A DNA stretch of 64,000 nucleotides, taken from assembly GCF_027568575.1 (NCBI RefSeq), contig NZ_JANUVP010000018.1, one strand, 5' to 3'. Below are positions 17,964 through 26,337 of the stretch, in pieces (position 1 is the stretch's first letter; each line of letters begins with the position of its first letter). A model generated the notes under the pieces. The model saw nothing but the letters and a program-made list of their open reading frames with translations. It ran no database searches and was not told the DNA's origin. The position numbers and the translations under genes are program-made. The DNA comes from Caldifermentibacillus hisashii (GTDB lineage: Bacteria; Bacillota; Bacilli; Bacillales; Caldibacillaceae).

Positions 17964-18413
17964 ATGATGGACAAATTTCAAAACTTTAGAAAAAAATTTA
18001 AAAGATGGCGGATGAGCAGGCCGTTTTGGGGAGCGACATTTTCGCTCCTTGCTGGCTTAATTATTCTGTATATGCCGATTCATTTGCTTGAAGTGGCATT
18101 ACGCCCGGGAAATTTTGTCGTGTTAGGTCTTCTGTTTGGGGGACTAATGACGATTATAGGAATTCTGAGTTATTTTTATACAAGATTAAACATTATTTTT
18201 GGTATTATTACGATCTTTTTATCTATTGCATCGATTTTAGGTGCCCTCGGGGGATTATTCGTAGGTACATTATTGGGGATTATCGGTGGCTCATTATTAT
18301 TGTCATGGAGAGTTGTCGATCAATCGGTGAAAGAGGGAGATAAGGATTATACAAATTATACGCTGTCTGAAGTGGCGGCAAGTTCCACTGAACAAAAGCT
18401 GCAGAATGAATGA
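17964..18413 (+). CDS. DUF6114-like four-helix membrane protein
   Basis: About 149 residues. A basic N-terminus with WRMSRPFWGA, typical of DUF6114, precedes four hydrophobic segments (about 24-45, 53-72, 78-95, 98-118) and a polar tail. The ATG at 17964 has GGGAG six bases upstream; a GTG at 17958 is possible but too close to it. It lies 24 bp after the DUF6230-like reading frame, so the two are one unit. DUF6230-DUF6114 pairs are best known from Actinobacteria, with no established function. The family calls rest on remembered sequence features and are not certain. Confidence 0.68.
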   Translation: MMDKFQNFRKKFKRWRMSRPFWGATFSLLAGLIILYMPIHLLEVALRPGNFVVLGLLFGGLMTIIGILSYFYTRLNIIFGIITIFLSIASILGALGGLFVGTLLGIIGGSLLLSWRVVDQSVKEGDKDYTNYTLSEVAASSTEQKLQNE

Positions 18414-18414
18414 A

Positions 18415-18710
18415 GGGGCTGTCCAGAAAGTCAAAAATTAATCCAATTTGTATAGGCTAATTGAAGTGAGGGTGGCGGCTCCTCCTCGGAAAATGCTAGT
18501 CGCATTTTCCTTAGTGCGATGCAAATTCGAGGAAGATTATTCAGAGTCCTGCGGGAACAGCGCGAGCCGAAGACCCTGCAGGAGCGAGGAAACGAGCGAC
18601 GAAGCGGCTGAGACCGTGCCCGCGGAAAGCGTCCGCCACCAAAACGAAAGTCAACCGAACCTATTCTTTTAGCAATAAAATTATAGAAGTTGTACTTTTA
18701 GGACAGCCCC
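18415..18710. mobile_element. MITE-like repeat element with terminal inverted repeats
   Basis: A 296-bp stretch bounded by perfect 10-bp inverted ends GGGGCTGTCC (18415-18424) and GGACAGCCCC (18701-18710). Similarity continues imperfectly about 15 bp inward. The interior is much GC-richer than its surroundings (18540-18660) and includes CCGCGGAAAGCGTCCGCC, a sequence type I recall from intergenic repeats of many Bacillaceae. It encodes no transposase. No clear target duplication is visible. It sits between the DUF6114-like gene and the YkuI gene and may also act as their terminator. No second copy occurs in this window. Confidence 0.7.
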
Positions 18711-18723
18711 AAGTTTCATCATA

Positions 18724-19944
18724 TTACAATAGACCTTCTTGCTCATATAAATAGGCATAAGGAATATCAAGGAAAACATATAGTGTATCGGATATTGGAT
18801 AGGAAAATGTCCGGATTTGTTCGTTTTTCTCGATATCTGTATATAAATCGGATAAAATGCCTTTTTTCTCTATGTTCATCCGGGCGATATTTTCAAAAAA
18901 ATACGGTCGCCAGCTCCAGTTTTTATTACGGATTTCCTCTTTTAAACTCCAATTGCCGTCATTATCTTTCTCAGCATTGGCGGAAAGTTGCAAACCCTCT
19001 TCATTACATATATACACACGAAATGCATAATCGGAGCATGCCTTTCCGATTTTCAAGATCGTTTCATCAAGCGGATCATCCGAATGAATAGACGTTAAAA
19101 TTGATTTTAATTGTTGATTGATTGCATTTGTTAACGTCATTTGCGCCTTAATTTTTTTCCGCTCATAATTAACAAATAACTGGAAGTCTTTTTTCATTTT
19201 TTCTTGACAGCAATCAATGGGAACATACTCTTGTCCGCTTCTGATTAAGTAATTGCCTTGATAAAATCGACCCCCATTACGCCAAGCATGATTTAATTGA
19301 TGGTAAGTAGATATATTTTTGAACATTAAAGTTGCCCCGATTTTTTGGGATAATAATGAAAGTGAATGGTGTACATCTCTGTATAGATGCGGCGAATCAT
19401 TATCTTTTAAAAATCCAACATCAATTTTTACCACACTGGGTTTCAAATATGCTAAGCGATCAAAACTGCCGCTCCGTTCACCGATATCATCAAGAGCGAT
19501 TCGAATACCTATTGATTTAAAATAGTTGAACAAAATTCGGACTGAATCCATTTCTTCTGTTTTAAACTCTTCCTTTAACTGGATGATTAGTTTGTTTATA
19601 TCGAATCCTTTTTTGGTATATATGTCTAGAAATTTTTCTAAACATTCGCCTCGATCTTTCATAAGCAGGTTCGTATCATAAGTGAAAAATATGTACATGG
19701 AAGGATCTGTTTTCATTTGATATTCGATCGCTTTTTCCAGTAAAAGGCGACTTAGTTCCAGACGAAATTCATCGGGAATGGTCAAATCTTTGAAAAACCA
19801 GTCAATACTTTGTACGGTACCATCCTCTTCATGAAAAAATGCTTCAATTTCATAACCAACCACTAATTGTGTTTCAGCACTAATGACGGGATGGTAATTG
19901 GGAACAACACGGTTTTCATGTAACATAATTTCAACCGGATCCAT
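18724..19944 (-). CDS. ykuI: YkuI-type EAL-domain protein
   Basis: 406 residues resembling B. subtilis YkuI: an EAL domain (about 1-250) followed by a PAS-like domain (about 270-400). The EAL-motif glutamate is kept (E32 in GYEIEAFF), but the motif itself is not EAL. The loop-6 DD pair is present (D152-D153 in LDDIG), as are KID (K173) and QG near 230. YkuI binds c-di-GMP but is regarded as a weak or inactive phosphodiesterase, so a c-di-GMP sensor role is likely. The ATG at 19944 follows GGAGGTGAGG. It is monocistronic. Confidence 0.82.
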   Translation of the reverse strand: MDPVEIMLHENRVVPNYHPVISAETQLVVGYEIEAFFHEEDGTVQSIDWFFKDLTIPDEFRLELSRLLLEKAIEYQMKTDPSMYIFFTYDTNLLMKDRGECLEKFLDIYTKKGFDINKLIIQLKEEFKTEEMDSVRILFNYFKSIGIRIALDDIGERSGSFDRLAYLKPSVVKIDVGFLKDNDSPHLYRDVHHSLSLLSQKIGATLMFKNISTYHQLNHAWRNGGRFYQGNYLIRSGQEYVPIDCCQEKMKKDFQLFVNYERKKIKAQMTLTNAINQQLKSILTSIHSDDPLDETILKIGKACSDYAFRVYICNEEGLQLSANAEKDNDGNWSLKEEIRNKNWSWRPYFFENIARMNIEKKGILSDLYTDIEKNEQIRTFSYPISDTLYVFLDIPYAYLYEQEGLL

Positions 19945-20120
19945 GGCCTCACCTCCACAGTATTCTCATAAACACATTTTATTACAGTATGGAGATGGAT
20001 GCTACTTAAACGAAATTTTCCTGAAAATTCATAAGGTTGTCCATTTATATTAATGAATTTCAACAGTTAAATAGGAAACCTCGACATACAATGATCTTTT
20101 TTTATCGAGCACATGCAAAA

Positions 20121-20143
20121 GCTGCTGAAGTCCAATCAGCAGC
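20121..20143 (-). terminator. terminator downstream of hisC
   Basis: GCTGCTGA (20121-20128) and TCAGCAGC (20136-20143) form a perfect 8-bp stem. On the minus strand it is followed by TTTTGC, about 40 bp past the hisC stop. Confidence 0.65.
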
Positions 20144-20181
20144 ACGGTTATATCAAAAAATATGATTGCAAAAATTCCTTT

Positions 20182-21255
20182 CTAGTTGAAAACATGGCCT
20201 TTCACATAATCTTCAAGGGCGGCTAAAACTTCTTTGTTTTGCTCTTTTGTCCCTATGGTGATTCGAACCCCGTTTGGAAACGGACGGACAATATAACCTT
20301 TTTTCAAGAAAAAGTTGAACAGTTCCATTGGTGAAGCCATTCGAACAAAGATAAAGTTAGCTTGGGACGGGTAATATTCAACATTCAGTCTCTGTAAAGT
20401 TTGTTCAAAATCTCTCAGACATTCAGCGTTTTTCCGGACACATTTTTTGACAAAATCTTGGTCTTCAAGTGCGGCGAGGGCTGCCTGTTGAGCAAATGTT
20501 GAAGTATTGAACGGGAGCCGGGCAATATTGATTTTTTCAATTAATTGAGCATTGCCGACTGCATAGCCGATTCGGAAGGCGGCCAGACCGTAAGCTTTCG
20601 AAAATGTCCGTAAAACGATTAAATGATTAAAATGCGCTAATAAAGGGATAGAATTTGGATAATCATCGGCTGTTACATATTCATAGTATGCTTCATCAAG
20701 GACGACCACAATTTCCGGGGGAACTTTTTCCAGAAACCGGACCAGTGTTTCTTCATTTAAATAAGTTCCGCTCGGGTTATTCGGGTTGCAAATCCATACG
20801 ATTTTTGTACGATCATCAATCGCTTGAAACATTCCGTCCAAATCGAAAGAACCGTTATCTAGTGGGATTTCCCGAACTTGCGCACCTTCAATGATCGCAT
20901 GATGTTTGTACTGGGGAAAGGTTTCATTGGCTGTTATTATATTGTCCCCTTCACATAAAAGAACACGGCTGATGATTTGAATAACTTCATCAAGCCCGCT
21001 TCCAAATAACAACTGATTTTCATCAACATGTAAATGATCGGAAACCTTTTTCCTAAGCTCTGTTGCATAACCGTCCGGATAGGTGGCTGTATCATGAAGT
21101 GAACTTAAAACAGTAGTTTCCACATGAGGCGAGCAACCATATGGATTTTCATTTGAAGCCAATTTAATGACTTTATCAATATTATATTCTCGTTTTATAT
21201 CTTCGGGTGATTTCCCCGGCTTATAAGGTTGCAAATCCAATATTCTTTTTTTCAC
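20182..21255 (-). CDS. hisC: histidinol-phosphate aminotransferase
   Basis: PLP-dependent class II aminotransferase of 357 residues. It transfers an amino group to imidazole-acetol phosphate in histidine synthesis and often also acts on aromatic keto acids. Visible features are ASNENPYG near 34, WICNPNNPSGT near 153, VVVLDEAYYEY near 183 and the PLP lysine in TFSKAYGLAAFRIGY near 217. The start is GTG with a GGGAGAGA site. B. subtilis has hisC at the end of its trp operon. Here it stands alone, 11 kb from trp, with no T-box upstream. A paralog may exist elsewhere. Confidence 0.92.
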   Translation of the reverse strand: MKKRILDLQPYKPGKSPEDIKREYNIDKVIKLASNENPYGCSPHVETTVLSSLHDTATYPDGYATELRKKVSDHLHVDENQLLFGSGLDEVIQIISRVLLCEGDNIITANETFPQYKHHAIIEGAQVREIPLDNGSFDLDGMFQAIDDRTKIVWICNPNNPSGTYLNEETLVRFLEKVPPEIVVVLDEAYYEYVTADDYPNSIPLLAHFNHLIVLRTFSKAYGLAAFRIGYAVGNAQLIEKINIARLPFNTSTFAQQAALAALEDQDFVKKCVRKNAECLRDFEQTLQRLNVEYYPSQANFIFVRMASPMELFNFFLKKGYIVRPFPNGVRITIGTKEQNKEVLAALEDYVKGHVFN

Positions 21256-21481
21256 TGATTCTCTCCCTCACTCTTCATTCCGTTTAAAAAATAAACCTCC
21301 ACTGATCCAACAGCAGAGGATTAGTTACAGGTTATTTATGATTATAGGTTTTGAATTTATATATGTCAATATTTTTAAAAAATATCCGCTCATCCGATCA
21401 AGTGAAAATTTGCGGATTGCTTTGTGGTATTTTTTCTATATAATGATTTCAGATAGCTTGAACAGGTAAGGTGATGTATTC

Positions 21482-22378
21482 ATGAATAAAAAAGGCTGGT
21501 TAATATACAACGGTGGTTTAATTTCTAAAAAATTTTTGGAAATCAACCACATGTACATATCCGCTGCAGCAAAAAAAGGAATCGAATTACAACCGGTTAA
21601 AAACAACGACATATATAGTTTCGTCATGGATAATTCTTTGCATGTAAAAAAGGATGGTTTGTTTCAGCCTGATTTTATTCTGTTTTTAGATAAAGATATC
21701 CGGCTGGCCAAACAGTTGGAAGGACTAGGTTATCAACTTTTCAATAATGCAAATGCCATTGAAATATGTGATGATAAAATCGCTACATTTCAAACATTAG
21801 CAAATAAACGAATACGAATGCCGAAGACGTTATTTTCACCAATGATGTTTCCCGGTACGATAGATCCAAATGACCAATTTATTGATCGAGTGGAAAAGGA
21901 ATTTGATTATCCGATTGTTATAAAGGAAGCATACGGTTCGTTTGGGGATCAAGTTTATTTAGTGAAAAACCGAGAAGAATTGGTCGTCAAAAGGCACCAG
22001 CTGCTATACCGGCCTCATCTTTACCAACAATTTATTTCATCCAGTACCGGTAAAGATGCCCGATTGTATGTGGTTGGGGATCAAGTTGTGGCTTCCATGC
22101 TCAGATTCAATGAGATAGATTTTCGTGCGAATGTAACAAATGGCGGGATGATGCAAAAGTTCGATCCCCCGCGAACTTTTAAGGAGTTGGCTATAAAAGC
22201 ATCACAAGCGGTGGGAGCGGATTTTTCCGGTGTTGACCTTTTATTTGGTGATAATGATGAACCGATAATCTGTGAAGTGAATTCCAATGCCCATATAAAA
22301 AATGTATTTGATTGCACCGGTATCGACGTGTCGGAATATATTTTTGATTACATAATGGAGAGAATTGGTAATGCATAG
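21482..22378 (+). CDS. RimK-like ATP-grasp ligase, first of a pair
   Basis: 298 residues with the ATP-grasp layout. The central segment has FDYPIVIKEAYGSFGDQVYLV near 138-158 (ATP-binding lysine and glycine loop). It is followed by QQFISSSTGKDARLYVVGDQ near 181-200, FRANVTNGG near 217, and the metal-binding DLLFGDNDEPIICEVNSNAHI near 250-270. It belongs to the RimK/LysX amino acid or peptide ligase group, which joins a carboxylate to an amine using ATP. Substrates are unknown. The ATG follows AAGGTGAT. It overlaps the next gene, which encodes a paralog of the same fold, by 8 bp, so the two products probably act together. Confidence 0.82.
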   Translation: MNKKGWLIYNGGLISKKFLEINHMYISAAAKKGIELQPVKNNDIYSFVMDNSLHVKKDGLFQPDFILFLDKDIRLAKQLEGLGYQLFNNANAIEICDDKIATFQTLANKRIRMPKTLFSPMMFPGTIDPNDQFIDRVEKEFDYPIVIKEAYGSFGDQVYLVKNREELVVKRHQLLYRPHLYQQFISSSTGKDARLYVVGDQVVASMLRFNEIDFRANVTNGGMMQKFDPPRTFKELAIKASQAVGADFSGVDLLFGDNDEPIICEVNSNAHIKNVFDCTGIDVSEYIFDYIMERIGNA

Positions 22379-23231
22379 TGGTTTACTGATTTACGGACGG
22401 GATGATTATAAGAAAAATCAATGGTTTGCGGAACAACTCGTCGCAAGGGCACAGAAACATGGGTTAACGATTGACCTTGTTTTGACGGATGAACTTTTCC
22501 TTGGAATTGATGAACAATTTTACGCAGAAGCTAGAAGAAAGCGATTAGTGACGCCGAATTTTGTTATTAATCGGAGCCGGAATAGTATCATTGCAACGCA
22601 TTTTGAAAAGATGGGGTGCCGTGTGTTTAATTCGGCTTTTATAACAGAAATTTGTAATCATAAAGGGAAAACCCATCAATTTATCAACTCACATGGCATT
22701 AAATCTGTGAAAACTTGGCTTGGAAACCGGCATGATTTTTGTGTTGAGCAGTTTGACGGTGATTTTCCGTTTATTTTAAAATCAGTTGCCGGACACGGAG
22801 GAAGAGAAGTATTTCTCATTGCTAACGAAAAGGAATTGACAGAAAAACTAGCCGCATTTTCCGGTGATGAGTTTATTTTGCAGGAAGTTTGTACAAATCC
22901 CGGCGTTGATATTCGTGTGTTTGTTTTGGGAAACGAAATTTTGGCAGCTGTCAAAAGATACTCCGAAAAGAGCTTTAAAGCAAATTTTTCTTTAGGTGGG
23001 AAGGTTGAACCGTATTCACTGAATGACGATGAAAAGAGATTGGTTAAGAAAATCACGCAACTTGCACAGTTTGATTTTGTCGGGATTGATTTTATTTTAG
23101 ATGAAGAGGGACGTTTTTTATTTAATGAAATAGAAGATGTGGTCGGTTCAAGAGTTTTGTATAAATGTTATGATATGGACGTTGTCGGCAAGTACTTAGC
23201 CTATATAGAAAAGAGTCAAAAAGGGAAATAG
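22371..23231 (+). CDS. RimK-like ATP-grasp ligase, second of a pair
   Basis: 286 residues from the ATG 22371 (GGAGAG upstream). It has the same ATP-grasp arrangement as its upstream neighbour but is clearly diverged: FPFILKSVAGHGGREVFLI near 132, QEVCTNPGVDIRVFVLGNE near 173, FKANFSLGG near 205 and DFILDEEGRFLFNEIEDVVG near 240. In the last block E/D replaces the NSNAH ending of the first protein, so metal or substrate binding may differ. The 8-bp overlap implies translational coupling. The product could be a modified small molecule, peptide or protein tail; nothing in the sequence decides this. Confidence 0.8.
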   Translation: MHSGLLIYGRDDYKKNQWFAEQLVARAQKHGLTIDLVLTDELFLGIDEQFYAEARRKRLVTPNFVINRSRNSIIATHFEKMGCRVFNSAFITEICNHKGKTHQFINSHGIKSVKTWLGNRHDFCVEQFDGDFPFILKSVAGHGGREVFLIANEKELTEKLAAFSGDEFILQEVCTNPGVDIRVFVLGNEILAAVKRYSEKSFKANFSLGGKVEPYSLNDDEKRLVKKITQLAQFDFVGIDFILDEEGRFLFNEIEDVVGSRVLYKCYDMDVVGKYLAYIEKSQKGK

Positions 23232-23252
23232 GTCATATTTTCAAAAAACTTA

Positions 23253-23281
23253 TTGACTTTTCAAATAACACAGTTTAAACT
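23253..23281 (+). promoter_or_regulatory. sigma-A promoter of the cys operon
   Basis: TTGACT (23253-23258), 17-bp spacer, TAAACT (23276-23281), about 35 bp before the SAM-I riboswitch. Confidence 0.6.
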
Positions 23282-23314
23282 TAATTCATACTAAAAATAT
23301 AGGAAAAAGATGAT

Positions 23315-23475
23315 ATTCTTATCAAGAGAGGTGGAGGGACAGGCCCGAAGAAACCTCGGCAACAGGTTTAAAAACACTGTGCCAACTCCTGCAGACAAAC
23401 GTCTGGAAGATAAGAAGGAATATTTTTAACTCTATCCCTTCTTATTTACCAAAATGAAGAAGGGATTTTTTTAGG
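23315..23475 (+). promoter_or_regulatory. SAM-I riboswitch (S-box) with terminator
   Basis: Typical S-box sequence: TCTTATCAAGAGAGGTGGAG, then GGGACAGGCCCGAAGAAACC, then TCGGCAACAGG, closing with GATAAGA (23409-23415), which pairs with the 5' TCTTATC. A Rho-independent terminator follows (TCCCTTCTT and AAGAAGGGA arms with seven T, to about 23475). SAM binding should favour the terminator and switch off sulfate assimilation when methionine/SAM is plentiful. Confidence 0.95.
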
Positions 23476-23484
23476 GGTGAAACG

Positions 23485-24210
23485 ATGATTGAACAGCGGA
23501 TTTTATATGATAACTTTACAGATGATCCTTTCAAAAATCAACGGTTTACAGATGAAACAAAAGGGGCGTTGCCTGTTTTACAATGGGCATATGAGACATA
23601 TGGAGATTCCGTTGTTTACGCCTGTAGCTTTGGGGCAGAGGGAATTGTCTTAGTGGATTTAATTGCAAAAGTTCAACCGGAAGCAACGATTGTTTTTCTT
23701 GATACCGGCGTTCATTTTAAGGAAACATATGAATTGATTGAAAAAGTAAAAATCAAATACCCGAGTTTAAATATTCAACTAAAAAAACCGAAGCTGACTT
23801 TGGAAGAACAGGCAAAAAAGTACGGACAGGAGTTGTGGAAAACAGAGCCTGATTTATGTTGTTTTTTGCGAAAAATAAGGCCGTTGGAAGAAGTTTTGTA
23901 TGGAGTCCCGGCTTGGATTTCCGGACTTCGCAGGGAACAGTCTCCAAGCAGAAAGAATACAGATTTTGTCAATAAGGACGAAAGATTTAAATCTATTAAA
24001 ATTTGTCCATTAATTCACTGGACTTGGGAAGATGTTTGGGCATATATCCGTCAAAATGAGTTGCCATATAATATTTTACATGATCAAGGATACCCGAGTA
24101 TTGGTTGTGAGCCGTGCACATTGCCGGTTACAGATCCAAATAATCAACGTGCAGGAAGATGGGCCGGTTTTAATAAAACAGAATGCGGTTTACATACCCC
24201 GGCGAATTGA
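23485..24210 (+). CDS. cysH: adenylylsulfate (APS/PAPS) reductase
   Basis: Reduces APS (or PAPS) to sulfite with thioredoxin. The 241 residues carry the nucleotide-binding YACSFGAEG near 45-53. They also carry the four cluster cysteines C125-C126 (DLCCFLRK) and C208/C211 (IGCEPC), plus the catalytic cysteine C234 in ECGLH. The CC...CxxC set binds a 4Fe-4S cluster and marks the assimilatory APS-reductase type. B. subtilis CysH of this type accepts both APS and PAPS. The ATG follows AGGGGTGAA. It is the first gene of the SAM-I-controlled operon. Tandem repeats start at its stop codon. Confidence 0.95.
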   Translation: MIEQRILYDNFTDDPFKNQRFTDETKGALPVLQWAYETYGDSVVYACSFGAEGIVLVDLIAKVQPEATIVFLDTGVHFKETYELIEKVKIKYPSLNIQLKKPKLTLEEQAKKYGQELWKTEPDLCCFLRKIRPLEEVLYGVPAWISGLRREQSPSRKNTDFVNKDERFKSIKICPLIHWTWEDVWAYIRQNELPYNILHDQGYPSIGCEPCTLPVTDPNNQRAGRWAGFNKTECGLHTPAN

Positions 24211-24211
24211 G

Positions 24212-24395
24212 GACCGGGTCATTGAAACAAAATGGGAATCAAATTAGGACTAAATTAATTTGTTGGAAAATTGGGAAACCAGTACAAAGACCCGGTTCAT
24301 TGAAACAAAATGGGGAACCGAATAAAGGACTGATTGGATTTGTTGCAAAATTGAAAAATCCAAATAAAGACCCGGTTCATTTGTCGAAAAGTTGG
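24212..24395. repeat. tandem repeats of about 77-80 bp between cysH and cysJ
   Basis: Units begin GACCGGGTCATTG at 24212, GACCCGGTTCATTG at 24289, and a truncated GACCCGGTTCATT at 24369. Unit 1 and unit 2 share most of the ATTGAAACAAAATGGG, ATTTGTTGNAAAATTG and ACAAA/ATAAA blocks. They fill the 268-bp cysH-cysJ gap within the operon, contain no supported gene, and would be transcribed. Confidence 0.85.
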
Positions 24396-24478
24396 ATAAT
24401 CATAATTTAAAAACATACTATTTTAATATGAATACTGTTTTATAGATTGTAACATAAGAAATGATGAGGTGAAACGTT

Positions 24479-26317
24479 TTGCAATTTAACGTGAATAACA
24501 GCCCATTTAATGAAGAACAACGAGAATATTTGAACAGGTTAATCCCGACATTAACCGAAGCACAAAAAATATGGTTGTGCGGGTTCCTGTCCTACCCGTT
24601 CATTGCCGGGTATGAACAAAGCATGCAAGTTGATCAAACAGCTGCCCCGAAAATGGAACAATCCATTCAAACTCGTGAAGTAACCGTACTGTTTGGTTCT
24701 GAAACGGGCAATGGGCAATCGTTGGCAAGTACGATTGTTGAAAAATTACAAGCAAAACAATTACCGGTGCAATCATTTTCGATGGACGACTTTAAACCGC
24801 AAAATTTGAAGAAAGTTCAAGATTTATTAATCATTACAAGTACTCACGGGGAAGGGGAGCCCCCGGAAAATGCCCGGTCTTTTTATGAATTTTTACATAG
24901 TAAGCGGGCACCAAAATTAGAAAATGTCCGATTTTCTGTGCTTGCTTTAGGTGACGAGTCATACGAATTTTTCTGTCAAACCGGAAAGGATTTTGACAAA
25001 CGTTTGGAAGAATTAGGAGGAGAACGGCTTTATCCAAGGGTTGATTGTGATGTTGATTTTGAGGATCCGGCAGAACAATGGATCAACGGAGTAGTTGCCG
25101 TCTTACATGAAACAAGCAATGCAAATGCATCGGCCATATCTGTTTCGGAAAAGCAAGCGGCGGCTACTCTGTTGGAGGAAAAACAGTCGGTTTATTCGAA
25201 AAAGAATCCTTATCCGGCTGAAGTACTTGAAAATATTAGTTTAAATGGTCGTGGTTCGAATAAAGAAACCCGCCACCTTGTGTTATCGTTGGAAGATTCC
25301 GGTCTGACTTTTGAGCCGGGAGACAGTTTAGCCATCTTACCGGAAAATGATCCGGAACTTGTTGACAGTTTAATCAATGAACTCGGATGGAACCCGGAAG
25401 AATCGATGCAAATTAACGAGGAAGGTGATATTTATTCATTGCGAAAAGCCTTGCTCTCCAAATTTGAGATTACTAGACTAACGAAATCATTTATTCAGGC
25501 GGCAGCTGAACTGTTTCATAATGAAGAGTTAAAGAAACTTGCAGCACCGGGCAATGAAGAAAAAGTAAAAGCTTATTTAGATGGTCGGGATTTACTTGAT
25601 TTTGTCCGGGATTTTCGACCGGTACAACTTAAACCCGTTGATTTTATTCATATTCTAAGAAAATTGCCGGCGCGCCAGTATTCAATTGCCAGCAGCTTAA
25701 AAGCAAATCCGGATGAAGTACATCTCACCATCAGTACCGTCCGTTTCCAAGCCCATGGTCGCAATCGAAAAGGTGTATGTTCCTCTCAAATTGCCGAGCG
25801 GATTCAACCCGGCGATATGTTGCCAATCTATGTGGATCAAAATCCAAACTTTAAACTGCCAAGTAACCCGGATACACCAATTATTATGATCGGGCCGGGA
25901 ACAGGTGTAGCACCATTTCGGGCATTTTTGCAAGAGCGTGAAGCAGAAGGAATTACAGGGAAAAGTTGGTTATTTTTTGGTGATCAACATTTCTCCTCAG
26001 ACTTCTTATATCAAGTTGAATGGCAAAAATGGTTAAAAAATGGGGTGTTAACGAAAATGGATGTTGCTTTTTCGCGGGATCAGGCGGAAAAAGTTTATGT
26101 CCAACACCGAATGCTTGAAAAAAGGAAAGAATTTTATCAATGGCTGGAAGACGGGGCTGTTGTTTATGTGTGTGGAGATGAAAAGCATATGGCTCGCGAT
26201 GTTCATCAAACGATCCTGACGATTTTAGAAAAAGAGGGTGGTTTGACTAGTGAACAAGCCGCTGTTTATATCGATCAAATGCGAAAACAAAAGCGTTACC
26301 AGCGAGATGTTTACTAA
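24479..26317 (+). CDS. cysJ: sulfite reductase flavoprotein alpha subunit
   Basis: NADPH-dependent flavoprotein that passes electrons to CysI. The 612 residues show a flavodoxin FMN domain (about 67-205; GSETGNGQSLA, STHGEGEPPENA, ALGDESYEFFC). Next is an FAD-binding connecting region (about 235-440; ARQYSIASS near 395), then the NADPH domain (about 450-612; GPGTGVAPFRAFLQER, FFGDQH, CGDEKHMARDV) ending in RYQRDVY. The start is TTG with an AGGTGAA site eight bases upstream. It lies 20 bp before cysI. B. subtilis keeps cysJI outside its cysH operon; here they are inside. Confidence 0.95.
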   Translation: MQFNVNNSPFNEEQREYLNRLIPTLTEAQKIWLCGFLSYPFIAGYEQSMQVDQTAAPKMEQSIQTREVTVLFGSETGNGQSLASTIVEKLQAKQLPVQSFSMDDFKPQNLKKVQDLLIITSTHGEGEPPENARSFYEFLHSKRAPKLENVRFSVLALGDESYEFFCQTGKDFDKRLEELGGERLYPRVDCDVDFEDPAEQWINGVVAVLHETSNANASAISVSEKQAAATLLEEKQSVYSKKNPYPAEVLENISLNGRGSNKETRHLVLSLEDSGLTFEPGDSLAILPENDPELVDSLINELGWNPEESMQINEEGDIYSLRKALLSKFEITRLTKSFIQAAAELFHNEELKKLAAPGNEEKVKAYLDGRDLLDFVRDFRPVQLKPVDFIHILRKLPARQYSIASSLKANPDEVHLTISTVRFQAHGRNRKGVCSSQIAERIQPGDMLPIYVDQNPNFKLPSNPDTPIIMIGPGTGVAPFRAFLQEREAEGITGKSWLFFGDQHFSSDFLYQVEWQKWLKNGVLTKMDVAFSRDQAEKVYVQHRMLEKRKEFYQWLEDGAVVYVCGDEKHMARDVHQTILTILEKEGGLTSEQAAVYIDQMRKQKRYQRDVY

Positions 26318-26337
26318 AACAGGGGAGGCGACAAAGC

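Noticed and set aside
21256..21481. T-box or other riboswitch controlling hisC
   Set aside because: No GGTGGNACCGCG sequence on the minus strand; only a weak CCTC/GAGG stem near 21296-21323.
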